The notes under the pieces were generated by a model. That model did not search any database. It saw nothing but the letters and a program-made list of their open reading frames with translations, and was not told where the DNA came from. Both the position numbers and the translations under genes were made by a program. Shown here in pieces: positions 30,268 through 38,838 of a stretch of DNA of 41,105 bases. Within the stretch, counting starts at the first letter, position 1. Each line of letters begins with the position of its first letter. The DNA lies in the NCBI GenBank assembly GCA_023144005.1, contig JAGLGN010000012.1:1-41105 (forward strand), in the 5' to 3' direction. This DNA comes from a bacterium (lineage in GTDB: Bacteria; AUK180).

Positions 30268-31184
30268 TTCTCCCCCTTATTGAAATATTCCAGATGCTCT
30301 GTCTTTTCTATATTCACCCGCACCATATCCCTGCTGAATCTTTTCATCAGTCCCGTCAGAACATTGCCCGGGCCTATCTCTATCAGCGTTGAACTTTCTT
30401 CGGACAGGACCTTCATCGTATCCGTCCAACGGACAGGAGAGACGATCTGTTTTTTCACCGCGGCCTTGATCTTGCCTCCCTGCGTTTCCGGTGTGGCTGA
30501 AACATTTAACACCACCGGCATCGTGGCATCCTTGAATTCTATTGAATCGATAAATTCGGAATACTCATCAACGGCACCTTCCATGAATGGAGAATGCCAT
30601 GCTCCGGAGACCTTAAGTTGTATCGATCTGTATCTTATGGCCAAATCACCCAGAATAGAGAAGAGCTCCTCGCAGCCGGTAGAATCTCCCGAAATAACTA
30701 TTTGCCCTACCGTATTATAATTGGCGGCAACAACAGTCCCCTTTTTCACTTTTGAAAGTCCCAGTTCCAGATCCTCATCGCTGATCGCCAGCATCGCGTA
30801 CATGACGCCTTCTGATCTTCCGGCTTCCCGGTTCATCAATTGAGCTCTTTTTGCGATCAGCTTGAATGCCGATGCCAGATCGATCACTCCGGATGCGTAA
30901 AGAGAAGACATTTCACCAACCGAATGTCCAGCGGTGATAACGGGTGAAATTTGATCCTTCACTACTTCCCAGAGCGCAAGCTCTGTACAGATCATCGCCG
31001 GCTGAGTGTTTATCGTTTTCTTCAGCTCATCATCGGAACCGTTAAAAACAAGATTAGTCATATCTACGGAGAGTATTTCCGAAGCCTGTGAGAATACATC
31101 TCTGGCGGCAGGAAATTTATCATAAAAATCCTTTCCCATTCCAATATATTGAGCACCTTGACCGGGAAAAACAAGACTGTTCAT
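30264..31184 (-). CDS. fabD: Malonyl-CoA:ACP transacylase
   Basis: This 306-residue enzyme loads malonyl groups onto ACP. The nucleophile Ser is in GHSVGEMSSLYA (GHSLGE is more common), the Arg in AKRAQLMN and the His in SGAWHSPFM. It starts 1 bp after fabH. Confidence 0.95.
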   Translation of the reverse strand: MNSLVFPGQGAQYIGMGKDFYDKFPAARDVFSQASEILSVDMTNLVFNGSDDELKKTINTQPAMICTELALWEVVKDQISPVITAGHSVGEMSSLYASGVIDLASAFKLIAKRAQLMNREAGRSEGVMYAMLAISDEDLELGLSKVKKGTVVAANYNTVGQIVISGDSTGCEELFSILGDLAIRYRSIQLKVSGAWHSPFMEGAVDEYSEFIDSIEFKDATMPVVLNVSATPETQGGKIKAAVKKQIVSPVRWTDTMKVLSEESSTLIEIGPGNVLTGLMKRFSRDMVRVNIEKTEHLEYFNKGEK

Positions 31185-31185
31185 A

Positions 31186-32169
31186 TTACCACCTTATTAA
31201 GGCCGCTCCATAGGTAAATCCTGCTCCAAAAGCGGTTAAAAGCAAAGTCTGCCCGCTTTTTATCCTGCCATCTTCGAGGTATCTTCCCATAGCGATCGGA
31301 ATAGTTCCGGCAGATGTATTGCCATAATCAGGAACCGTTATCACTACCTTTTCTTCGGGAATATTCAAGCGCTCCGCGACTTTCACCATGATCCTCAAAT
31401 TCGCCTGATGGGGAATGAGCCAATCCACTTCATCCGGCGCCAGCCCGTGTTTATCCATTAATTCCTTAGAGACTTTGCACATATCCAGAATGGCCCATTT
31501 GAAGATCTCCGGCCCGTTTCCCATCTGCAGATATTGAAGATCATTATCTATTACGGCATTGGATATCGGGTTCACAGATCCGCCACCAGGCTGTATCAGA
31601 AGATCTCCCAGAGTGCCGTCGCCGTAATTCTTGACATCGATGAGTTCATGGGCATCATCTCTCGTCCCGATGACTGCAGCTCCGCCGCCATCCCCGAATA
31701 AGACACATGTATTTCTTTCCTTCCAATTGGTGATCTTCGACAGAAGATCCGAACCGATGGCAAGGACATTTCTGTAATTTCCTGTAGCGATAAGTCCGCG
31801 GGCAATGTCCAAACCGTATAAAAATCCGGTGCATCCCGCTTCAAAATCAAATACCATGGCCTCTTTGATCCCTAATTTTTTCTGGACCATCGCGGCGGTG
31901 GAGGGGAACATATAATCCGGTGTAACCGTTCCGACTATGATCGCGTCGATCTCCTGCGGGTCTATTCCCGCCATCTGTATCGCTCTCTGAGCGCCGGGAA
32001 CGATAATATCTGAATTACATTCTTTATCCGTGGCAATGTGCCTTGTTTTGATGCCGGTTCTCTGTGTGATCCACTCATCAGTAGTGTCCACCATCTTCTC
32101 AAGGTCAAAATTAGTCAATACCTTTTCCGGTACGCTGTACCCGATCCCCAATAACCCGATCTTCGACAT
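31186..32169 (-). CDS. fabH: Beta-ketoacyl-ACP synthase III
   Basis: This 327-residue enzyme starts fatty-acid synthesis by condensing acyl-CoA with malonyl-ACP. The Cys-His-Asn triad is in EAGCTGFLYGLD, IPHQANLRI and YGNTSAGTIPIA. GGAG precedes the ATG. It lies 8 bp after plsX. Confidence 0.95.
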   Translation of the reverse strand: MSKIGLLGIGYSVPEKVLTNFDLEKMVDTTDEWITQRTGIKTRHIATDKECNSDIIVPGAQRAIQMAGIDPQEIDAIIVGTVTPDYMFPSTAAMVQKKLGIKEAMVFDFEAGCTGFLYGLDIARGLIATGNYRNVLAIGSDLLSKITNWKERNTCVLFGDGGGAAVIGTRDDAHELIDVKNYGDGTLGDLLIQPGGGSVNPISNAVIDNDLQYLQMGNGPEIFKWAILDMCKVSKELMDKHGLAPDEVDWLIPHQANLRIMVKVAERLNIPEEKVVITVPDYGNTSAGTIPIAMGRYLEDGRIKSGQTLLLTAFGAGFTYGAALIRW

Positions 32170-32177
32170 TTTCTCTC

Positions 32178-33200
32178 CTACTGTGTAGCCGCCTTCAACT
32201 GCTCTTCAACCTTCTTATTCAGTCCGGCCGCAGCTACCTTCTTTACAAATCTTAAAGCATTCCTTATAGCCACATGAGAAGAGACACCATGACAAATGAT
32301 GACATTGCCCGCAAGTCCTAGAAGCGGGGCTCCGCCGTATTCCGCATAGTCGTAATTCTTCTTTATGGCTTTGATCTCATTGTTAAAGAATACTGTCCCG
32401 ACTTTTGCCCGGACCGATTTTTTTATAATATTGTGAAATTCTTTAAAAAGAGTGCTCGCTATCCCCTCGATCAATTTGAGGACCACATTACCCACAAAGC
32501 CGTCCATAACGACTACATCGGCTTTTCCGGCAATGATATCCCTGCCCTCGATATTTCCCATAAAATTCGGTAATTTTTCTTTTAAGAGTTTATATGCCGC
32601 CAAGGTCAGCTGATTTCCCTTTGTCTCTTCTTCGCCTATGGAAAGAATGGCCACCTTCGGCTCCTTGACCTCGTTCACTAATTGAACATACAATTGCCCC
32701 ATGATGGCGAATTCCAGCATATGCTGAGGTTTGATATCAACATTCGCGCCCACATCCAGTATCAGCGCCCGTCCACTTTCATTGTTCGCGGGGGCGATAG
32801 CGGCGATGGCAGGTTTACTGACTCCCTCTATCCGCCCGAGTATCATCGCGGAGGACATCATCACAGCGCCCGTATTTCCTGCGGAAACAAAACCGTCGAT
32901 CTTTCCTTCTTTGTGATCTCTTAATGCGATCGCTATCGAAGAATAAGGTTTTTCTCTGAATGCTTTATGAGGTTTTTCATCCATCCCTACAGATTCCTCA
33001 CAATGCTCAATTACAAGATTGTGGGGGATCTTCTTCCAGGGCTTCCATTTGTAGAGTTCATGCTCTTCTTTTCTGATAAAATCTTCTTTGCCATAAAGGA
33101 CTATTGTATCCTCAGGAAGCATTTGTGCGGCTTCTATGGCTCCTTCGAGTGTGACTTTGGGGCCGAAATCGCCCCCCATTGCATCTAAGCCTAAGCGCAT
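32178..33200 (-). CDS. plsX: Phosphate acyltransferase PlsX
   Basis: This 340-residue protein makes acyl phosphate from acyl-ACP for phospholipid synthesis. RLGLDAMGGDFGP at the N-terminus is diagnostic, as are SAGNTGAVMMSS and VVMDGFVGNVVLKLIEG. The C-terminal tail after residue 320 is Lys/Glu-rich. It starts 2 bp after rpmF. Confidence 0.95.
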   Translation of the reverse strand: MRLGLDAMGGDFGPKVTLEGAIEAAQMLPEDTIVLYGKEDFIRKEEHELYKWKPWKKIPHNLVIEHCEESVGMDEKPHKAFREKPYSSIAIALRDHKEGKIDGFVSAGNTGAVMMSSAMILGRIEGVSKPAIAAIAPANNESGRALILDVGANVDIKPQHMLEFAIMGQLYVQLVNEVKEPKVAILSIGEEETKGNQLTLAAYKLLKEKLPNFMGNIEGRDIIAGKADVVVMDGFVGNVVLKLIEGIASTLFKEFHNIIKKSVRAKVGTVFFNNEIKAIKKNYDYAEYGGAPLLGLAGNVIICHGVSSHVAIRNALRFVKKVAAAGLNKKVEEQLKAATQ

Positions 33201-33202
33201 AT

Positions 33203-33385
33203 CTACTCTTCTATCGTGAGAACTTGCCTGTCGTTATAATAACCGCAATGACTACAAACCGCATGTGGCCTCTTAGGCTGTCCACAATGCGAACACACGG
33301 TTATTGCCGGATTTTTGAACTTCATGGCATGTGATCTTCTATGCCTGGTCCTTGATCTGGATTTTTTTACTTTTGGTAAGGCCAT
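33203..33385 (-). CDS. rpmF: Ribosomal protein L32
   Basis: This 60-residue protein has the basic N-terminus MALPKVKKSRSRTRHRRSH and a four-cysteine zinc ribbon (CSHCGQPKRPHAVCSHCGYY). It is a component of the 50S subunit. The order yceD-rpmF-plsX-fab is typical of many bacteria. GGAG precedes the ATG. Confidence 0.97.
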   Translation of the reverse strand: MALPKVKKSRSRTRHRRSHAMKFKNPAITVCSHCGQPKRPHAVCSHCGYYNDRQVLTIEE

Positions 33386-33394
33386 TTTTTACTC

Positions 33395-33814
33395 CTAATA
33401 TTCTATTCCATCGCAATCAGCGCTGCACAAGGGCTTAATGGGAAGAGCAAGCATGATAGTATCCCTGATACCATCCGCGAAATTGATCTCGGAGCCGGAA
33501 TAATAAAAGAGGTCATTGTCTTTGCTTTCATTATAACGGTGCCTTGCTTCCGGTAAAAAAAGAAAGTTGAACTTCGTTTCAAACCGGGCATCAAATTCCT
33601 TCCCGCATCTCGCACAGAGAGCGGACCAATGAAATTCCACTCTTCCCCGCACATATATCTTTTTGCCCTTGATATCAAACGAGCCTCTGAGCCTGATCTG
33701 CGAAAATTCGTTTCCCAGCCCAAGATTCTCCGATGATTCCTCAAGTTCGAACTTAGAGCCCGACTTTTCAAGCGCAGAAATAATAAATAAAGTGCTCTTG
33801 CTGATTGCTTCCAC
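33395..33814 (-). CDS. YceD/DUF177 family protein
   Basis: This 139-residue protein has the family core (RGSFDIKGKKIYVRGRVEFHW, CARCGKEF) and ends PLCSADCDGIEY. Usual relatives go on to GLCPxCG after this point, so the tail is short. YceD is linked to 23S rRNA accumulation, and its gene normally precedes rpmF. It starts with GTG, 20 nt after the predicted transcription start, and has only a weak ribosome binding site. Confidence 0.85.
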   Translation of the reverse strand: MEAISKSTLFIISALEKSGSKFELEESSENLGLGNEFSQIRLRGSFDIKGKKIYVRGRVEFHWSALCARCGKEFDARFETKFNFLFLPEARHRYNESKDNDLFYYSGSEINFADGIRDTIMLALPIKPLCSADCDGIEY

Positions 33815-33840
33815 TACATTTTCTCTAATAATTAATCAGA

Positions 33841-33869
33841 ATTATATTAAAAATCCCTCTTAAAGTCAA
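33841..33869 (-). promoter_or_regulatory. Promoter of the yceD-rpmF-fab operon
   Basis: TTGACT (33864-33869), 17-bp spacer, TATAAT (33841-33846), minus strand. Start expected near 33834. Confidence 0.85.
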
Positions 33870-33976
33870 ATTTATCCGTATGTAAATTTCCGCGATCCCG
33901 AGCTTTGGATATGTACCGGATCAGCACTTTCGCAGCAAATAGGTTTTTTCCTTGTGTCCGAATCATAACTATTCAC

Positions 33977-35686
33977 TCACTCATTATGCGGAATAAAGTA
34001 TTCGCTGCCGCCGATAAATTCTCTTAACGGCGATTTTCCCGGGATTATATCAAGGTTCTCAATCTCATCTATGGTTTCTAAAAGCGTGCTTGTCCTAACA
34101 CCACGGATATAGGGGGCAAGCCGTCCCTCGGCTCTGAGCTTTTCTCTAAACTCCAGAGTAGGGAACTTGTCTTTCAGGGAGGTTTTTAATGCGGGTAATT
34201 CATAAGGAAGACCAGCGTTCAATACCGCGTCAGTAGAAAGAATATACGGCACGATGTGTTTCAATTCCCCTTTACGGACATAGGGCCAGTGGGCAAGAGT
34301 GCTACTGGTACTGTAACCCCTGTGCTGAACATCGCGAATCATTCTTTTTAACATACGCACATCTGCCCAACGAGTGTAAGCGCCGTTCACATCCCGAAGA
34401 ACATTCATGGTCTCAATATATATCTTGAATTTCTTGAGCTGCGGAACAGACATTGTAAGGTTTCTGTGAAGCCCATGCAGACAATCGATAAGAATTATTT
34501 CGTCGGCCTCTATATAAAAAGGTTCATATCTTGTCCTTGTACCGGATTTGAAATCATAACATGGCTTCTCTATCTCTTTGCCATCAAGCAGATCTGCCAG
34601 ATTCTGATTAAGCAGTTCCATATCAATCGCCTCCGGCATCTCGAAATCGTAATCCCCGAATTCGTCCTTCGGCTGATCTTGCAGACCCTTGAAATAATCA
34701 TCTATATTGAGCTGCTTCAGCTTCATGCCTATCTTCTGGAGCTCCATCCCGGCTATTACCGTAGTTGTTGTTTTATTTGAACATGAGGGCCCAGCTATAA
34801 TTACTACCTTAATATCATCTTTTCTATCCACGATCTTGTCTACGACTGCGAGAACATCTTTCCTGTATCTCTCATCAGATAGCTTAATGAGCTCTTTCAA
34901 GTCCTTACCGTGATGGCCGTTCACCCAGTCATTCAAAGCAAGAACCGAATCACATTCTTGTTCAATATTCCAGGTAAGCGTCTTCCGGACAAGCTCTTTA
35001 TGTATCCCGTTAATGGTAAATTGCATGGGGGAAATATCGTTTTCATGTATCTTGCGTTTGCCTTCGCGAAATATCATATATCCTTCCGCAACATCAACTT
35101 CTCCGATATCTTTCAGCTCTTTTTCGATCGTATCCTGAATATATTCTCTGTTGGGGTACAAGTGAAATTTATCAAGCGGCTGTTTATTCAGTTCGATGAT
35201 CTTGCCATGAAGAAAACCCACGATATCACATTGTTGCTCTACATTGAGCAGTGGAAATAATCCCTCGGTATATTTGGGGTCAACCTTGGTAGAGAATACC
35301 TCTTTTTCTATGAATACCTTCAATTCGTTTTCAAAAGGATCGATATCCTGAATACTTGCGGCATCTCTGAACATTTCAATAAGCACGACAGTGATCCTTT
35401 TTGTTATCATGGCGTTTTCAAGCCGTCTAAGGCGCTCTTCAGGATCAAAATTTATGTATTTGATGATGAAATCGGTCTTGAGATAATCAAGGTCATAGAA
35501 TTCCCGGTAGATACGTCTTTCAATACGCTTTGCGTATATTTCGGCACGCTTCTGACCACTCCATTTGGCCTCCTGTGCTGTTGCCATAATAGCATTACCA
35601 ATCGATCGCGCAATCCTGTCTATATCAAAATCGGATATAGAGTGATATTTATTGATGATCTTTTCCAAAGTCTTCGGGATACTCAT
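33977..35686 (-). CDS. Uridine-kinase-like nucleoside kinase with long N-terminal domain
   Basis: This 569-residue protein has a P-loop kinase domain from about residue 290: Walker A GPSCSNKTTT near 297, the acceptor-site IDDYFKG, the PEAIDMELL helix, and FEPFYIEADEIILIDCLHGL-like strands. This matches the phosphoribulokinase/uridine kinase fold. The N-terminal 90 residues (ISDFDIDRIARSIGNAIMATAQEA) resemble an ATP-cone regulatory domain. The middle (90-280) is unassigned. The phosphorylated substrate cannot be named. GGAGGAGG precedes the ATG. It is alone in its unit, after the Clp1-like gene. Confidence 0.75.
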   Translation of the reverse strand: MSIPKTLEKIINKYHSISDFDIDRIARSIGNAIMATAQEAKWSGQKRAEIYAKRIERRIYREFYDLDYLKTDFIIKYINFDPEERLRRLENAMITKRITVVLIEMFRDAASIQDIDPFENELKVFIEKEVFSTKVDPKYTEGLFPLLNVEQQCDIVGFLHGKIIELNKQPLDKFHLYPNREYIQDTIEKELKDIGEVDVAEGYMIFREGKRKIHENDISPMQFTINGIHKELVRKTLTWNIEQECDSVLALNDWVNGHHGKDLKELIKLSDERYRKDVLAVVDKIVDRKDDIKVVIIAGPSCSNKTTTTVIAGMELQKIGMKLKQLNIDDYFKGLQDQPKDEFGDYDFEMPEAIDMELLNQNLADLLDGKEIEKPCYDFKSGTRTRYEPFYIEADEIILIDCLHGLHRNLTMSVPQLKKFKIYIETMNVLRDVNGAYTRWADVRMLKRMIRDVQHRGYSTSSTLAHWPYVRKGELKHIVPYILSTDAVLNAGLPYELPALKTSLKDKFPTLEFREKLRAEGRLAPYIRGVRTSTLLETIDEIENLDIIPGKSPLREFIGGSEYFIPHNE

Positions 35687-35852
35687 ACAAACCTCCTCCG
35701 GATAATCGGTCTTTATTTATTATTTGCCTTATAACTATATTCGATCCAAGATCCGCCAAAAGTAACCTTGATACCAATATCAGATATATTCAACAGAAGC
35801 AGTCGTACTAATAGGTGGCTGGGGAGGAGGTGGAGTGCGTTATCTCTTCGCT
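35687..35852. other. Spacer with possible gene remnant
   Basis: On the minus strand a stop-terminated frame ending at 35713 reads DIGIKVTFGGSWIEYSYKA, which looks like a barrel-protein end. An upstream Pro-rich stretch (TPPPPQPPI) lies in a different frame. It could be the decayed end of a lost gene or chance. No MITE is seen. Confidence 0.3.
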
Positions 35853-37088
35853 CTAAATAGACCCGGGAACCACAAACCCAGCTTCCGTTCCATCCTTTTC
35901 GTACCTTGTAAGCCCCATCTGTATAAATGCGGCTTTATTTTTTGTAGAGTCCGCCAAAGGAGTCAGCACGGTAATCTTCTTATTCAAAAAATCAACCTTC
36001 TGAATTGTCCCTACAGATAAAGCAAAGCCGTTGCTGTCCGCAATACCCACATAAATGTCTTTCAGATAAGAGGGGCGGAACCATCTTGTATTCGGATACT
36101 TCGCCAGAAGCTCGGCCTTCTGTTTTTGCTCGATATTCTCAGCGAACACCATAAGATTTCCTTCCCAGGCGGGAAGTTTTTCAAATCTAAGTACATCCAG
36201 AAAGTCACCATGTTCGATCACACCGCTTCCAAGATATGTTCTTTCAAAATTCACCTGATCCAATGAGAATTCCACCTCTTTGGCATTCTTAAAATATCTT
36301 TTTGAGATCGTTTCCCTCAGCTGCCTTCTCACCTCCTGCGAAGTAAAAGAAGCGCTTTTGGAAACCTTGATCCGTACGATCTTTGATTCTGGAAGGTGCT
36401 GGACCAGATGCTCCAACTCAGTTCCTCTCTGAAGCAGAATTGCCATATCGGGGTCAACTATGTCGGTTTTTGCCCTCTTTATACTTCTGCCGCCGTCACC
36501 ATGGACCCAACCCGTGGTATCCATGATAAAAACATCTGAAGTCTTGGAAGCATACTGAGCGACCTTGGAAATACCAGCAAGGAAAACCGCGAAACTGCCG
36601 CCCGGCGACAGATTGCCGATAAAATATTCCTTCTCCACAGGGACTGAGGAAAGGGAGGAATACTTCTTATCAAAGAGTCCGTAGCCGATCGTGCCCGGGG
36701 CGCCGATGTCCGACTGGCCTGTGTCTGTGTCGATCACACCCGTTTTCAATCCCATATCCATAAGTCTATTGGCGATGAATGTGGAAAAGAAGGATTTTCC
36801 GGTATCTACTTCTCCGTAAACCAGTATCTTCTTCACATTGTTCTTTTTTACCATCTCTGGGATCTCATACCAGATCGCGGGGATCGTGGATTTCTCAAGT
36901 TTTTCCCATTCGCCGCCGGTAATATCAAGGGAACCGGGTTCCAGGCAGATGAAAGGAAGCTGCTTCCCTTGAGGTATCTTGAAGGTGCCTTCCGTATATT
37001 CGCCGCCTATTATTTCGAAACGGCCGGAATTTATCTTTATCTCTATCGCGCCTTTGCCAAGGTATATTTCTTTTTTCTGAATATCCAT
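35853..37088 (-). CDS. Clp1/Grc3/NOL9-type 5'-hydroxyl polynucleotide kinase
   Basis: This 411-residue protein has the Clp1/Grc3 motifs: Walker A GEVDTGKS (92-99), the DTDTGQSDIGAPGTIG segment (120-135) that contacts RNA and metal, and MDTTGWVHGDGGRSIKRAK with the W/G-rich lid pattern. A small N-terminal beta domain (1-85) and C-terminal beta domain (about 310-411) flank it. These enzymes phosphorylate 5'-OH RNA ends and are mainly eukaryotic and archaeal. GGGAGAG supports the ATG at 37088. It is 1 bp after the small unknown gene. Confidence 0.82.
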   Translation of the reverse strand: MDIQKKEIYLGKGAIEIKINSGRFEIIGGEYTEGTFKIPQGKQLPFICLEPGSLDITGGEWEKLEKSTIPAIWYEIPEMVKKNNVKKILVYGEVDTGKSFFSTFIANRLMDMGLKTGVIDTDTGQSDIGAPGTIGYGLFDKKYSSLSSVPVEKEYFIGNLSPGGSFAVFLAGISKVAQYASKTSDVFIMDTTGWVHGDGGRSIKRAKTDIVDPDMAILLQRGTELEHLVQHLPESKIVRIKVSKSASFTSQEVRRQLRETISKRYFKNAKEVEFSLDQVNFERTYLGSGVIEHGDFLDVLRFEKLPAWEGNLMVFAENIEQKQKAELLAKYPNTRWFRPSYLKDIYVGIADSNGFALSVGTIQKVDFLNKKITVLTPLADSTKNKAAFIQMGLTRYEKDGTEAGFVVPGSI

Positions 37089-37089
37089 T

Positions 37090-37479
37090 CTATCTCTCCC
37101 TGATATCGAACACAAGCGTGGGCCAAAGCTCCTCGAGGGTCTTCATATTTAATACAAATATCTTGGAAACCTCTTTCTGAGGGATCTCATAATTCTCGAC
37201 GACCAGCATTTCCGGCGTGATATGAGTCTCGCCGTAATACTCGTTCCCATCTATTGTCACAACAAGATGTTTGGCGTTCTTATCTACTTCTTCCGGCTTA
37301 ACTGCCTTTATGATATTTCTCGCACACATGGCGACTATTCCGGGATTTATCGGAACCCTCTTTCTAAGGGACCCTATCTCTTTCAACACATCAATAATGA
37401 ATTCCTGATTCTCGTATGACTCCAGAAGGGAGTCGGTAAAATCCTGCATCTGAACAAAATCATTTTCCCAAAAGCTCAT
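37090..37479 (-). CDS. Conserved-looking small protein of unknown function (129 aa)
   Basis: The chosen start gives MSFWENDFVQMQDFTDSLLE, with GGAG 7 nt before the ATG; an in-frame extension upstream would run into the DHH gene. It has an N-terminal helical part (to about 50) and a C-terminal beta part (HLVVTIDGNEYYGETHITPEMLVV). I do not recognise a family. It is 1 bp from both neighbours (DHH enzyme and Clp1-like kinase), so the three are expressed together. Confidence 0.6.
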   Translation of the reverse strand: MSFWENDFVQMQDFTDSLLESYENQEFIIDVLKEIGSLRKRVPINPGIVAMCARNIIKAVKPEEVDKNAKHLVVTIDGNEYYGETHITPEMLVVENYEIPQKEVSKIFVLNMKTLEELWPTLVFDIRER

Positions 37480-37480
37480 A

Positions 37481-38785
37481 TTACACTCCAAATTTTTCGT
37501 TATCAAAATCGCTGCGGATCTCTTTGAACTGCTTAAGGAAGGTTCCCAAAGCACCGTCATAGTGATAGTCAGCTATCTTTACATTACATTCCGCCGCGAC
37601 AGGATGTCCTCCACCGGAGATCATATCCCTTTTATCCTCGGAAACCGTATCTTTCAGCCTTTCCGCAAGATCTCCGCAAAGTTTGCCTGCATGAATATTT
37701 CCGCCTGTGGCGCGAAGTGAGAAGTGAACACCATACCCTATCTTGGCAGCCATGATAAAGAGGCTGGGATCGCCTTCCGAATAATCGAATAAGGCGACGG
37801 ATCCGAGCATGGGCATCAGGTTCATCTCTTCACCCATATATAAAAAGACACGTGTATCCTGTGTCTTTTCGAGTTCGATCCTTGTGGAAAGAAGGTCCAT
37901 GCCTTTATTCCAGTCTGAGTCAAAGAATTTCAGAAGAAGCTTGGCGTTCTTGTGTAATCCTTCAATATTTAAGAATTCGTCTTCATTTTTTACTGCAGCA
38001 GGATTCTTTCCCGTCTTTCTGAACCCTTTTAACAGGTCAAAGGCGAAGTCCGGCTGGAACACATCCTTCAGATCTTCATCTTTGTCATTATAGAAGTACT
38101 GGAAGGCGCCGCCGGAAATGGCATGCAGGTCATGTGCATATCTTGAAAGCAGCGTTGTAACCTCTTTCTGTGAGGCCTCGAACATAGTAGGGGCAAGGTC
38201 TTTGCGTTTTTCGATCAGATTCGGGAATTTTTCCGCAAATTCTTTATAAAAAGCATCAACATAGGGTGCGATCCTGTCAACCGCCGGATCAACAACCCAG
38301 TCACCTTTCATACCCACCATGGCATACAGGTCTGTGATATCATCCCTGAACCCAAGGGCTGTCGCGATATTGTGGCAGATAAACGAAGCCGAACAATACG
38401 AATTGGGCTTCAGCGAAGGATTGTAATACATCACCTTCTCCGGAACACCGGGAGTGAAATGATGGTCAATGGTCAAAAAGGGTTTGTTCTCATCATAAAA
38501 AGAATCGTAATGCTTGAGGGTTCCCTTATCGGTCACGATTATGGCATCATATGCATCATCCTTGATATCTTCCTTGGGCAAGGCAAAATTTGAAGGCAAT
38601 GCCATCTTGTATTTAATGCCCATAAAATCAAAAAGTTCGGTCATTATAGCTGCCGATGAAATCCCATCGGGATCATCATGCGAAAAATAGTAGACCATTT
38701 TCCCGCGAAGGGATTCTAGAAGCTCCAACACATCCGTAAAAGACTTGTCCTGTTTCAACTGCTCGATAAATTGTTTGTAATTCAT
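37481..38785 (-). CDS. DHH-family phosphoesterase (RecJ/NrnA-like)
   Basis: This 434-residue protein has DHH-superfamily motifs: SHDDPDGISSA (36-44), VTDKG, TIDHH near residue 107, and the C-terminal DHHA1-type substrate motif SGGGHPVAAEC near 395. Such enzymes hydrolyse short oligonucleotides, ssDNA or cyclic dinucleotides with Mn2+. It is followed without gap by a small unknown protein and a 5'-OH kinase, so a role in RNA end or fragment processing is inferred. GGAG precedes the ATG, and a separate promoter lies upstream. Confidence 0.85.
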   Translation of the reverse strand: MNYKQFIEQLKQDKSFTDVLELLESLRGKMVYYFSHDDPDGISSAAIMTELFDFMGIKYKMALPSNFALPKEDIKDDAYDAIIVTDKGTLKHYDSFYDENKPFLTIDHHFTPGVPEKVMYYNPSLKPNSYCSASFICHNIATALGFRDDITDLYAMVGMKGDWVVDPAVDRIAPYVDAFYKEFAEKFPNLIEKRKDLAPTMFEASQKEVTTLLSRYAHDLHAISGGAFQYFYNDKDEDLKDVFQPDFAFDLLKGFRKTGKNPAAVKNEDEFLNIEGLHKNAKLLLKFFDSDWNKGMDLLSTRIELEKTQDTRVFLYMGEEMNLMPMLGSVALFDYSEGDPSLFIMAAKIGYGVHFSLRATGGNIHAGKLCGDLAERLKDTVSEDKRDMISGGGHPVAAECNVKIADYHYDGALGTFLKQFKEIRSDFDNEKFGV

Positions 38786-38808
38786 ATACTCTCCTGAAAA
38801 ATTCAGTT

Positions 38809-38837
38809 ATTATATTCCTTTTACTGCTAAAAAGCAA
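38809..38837 (-). promoter_or_regulatory. Promoter of the DHH/Clp1-like operon
   Basis: TTGCTT (38832-38837), 17-bp spacer, TATAAT (38809-38814), minus strand. It abuts the stop codon of the upstream glycosyltransferase gene. Confidence 0.75.
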
Positions 38838-38838
38838 A

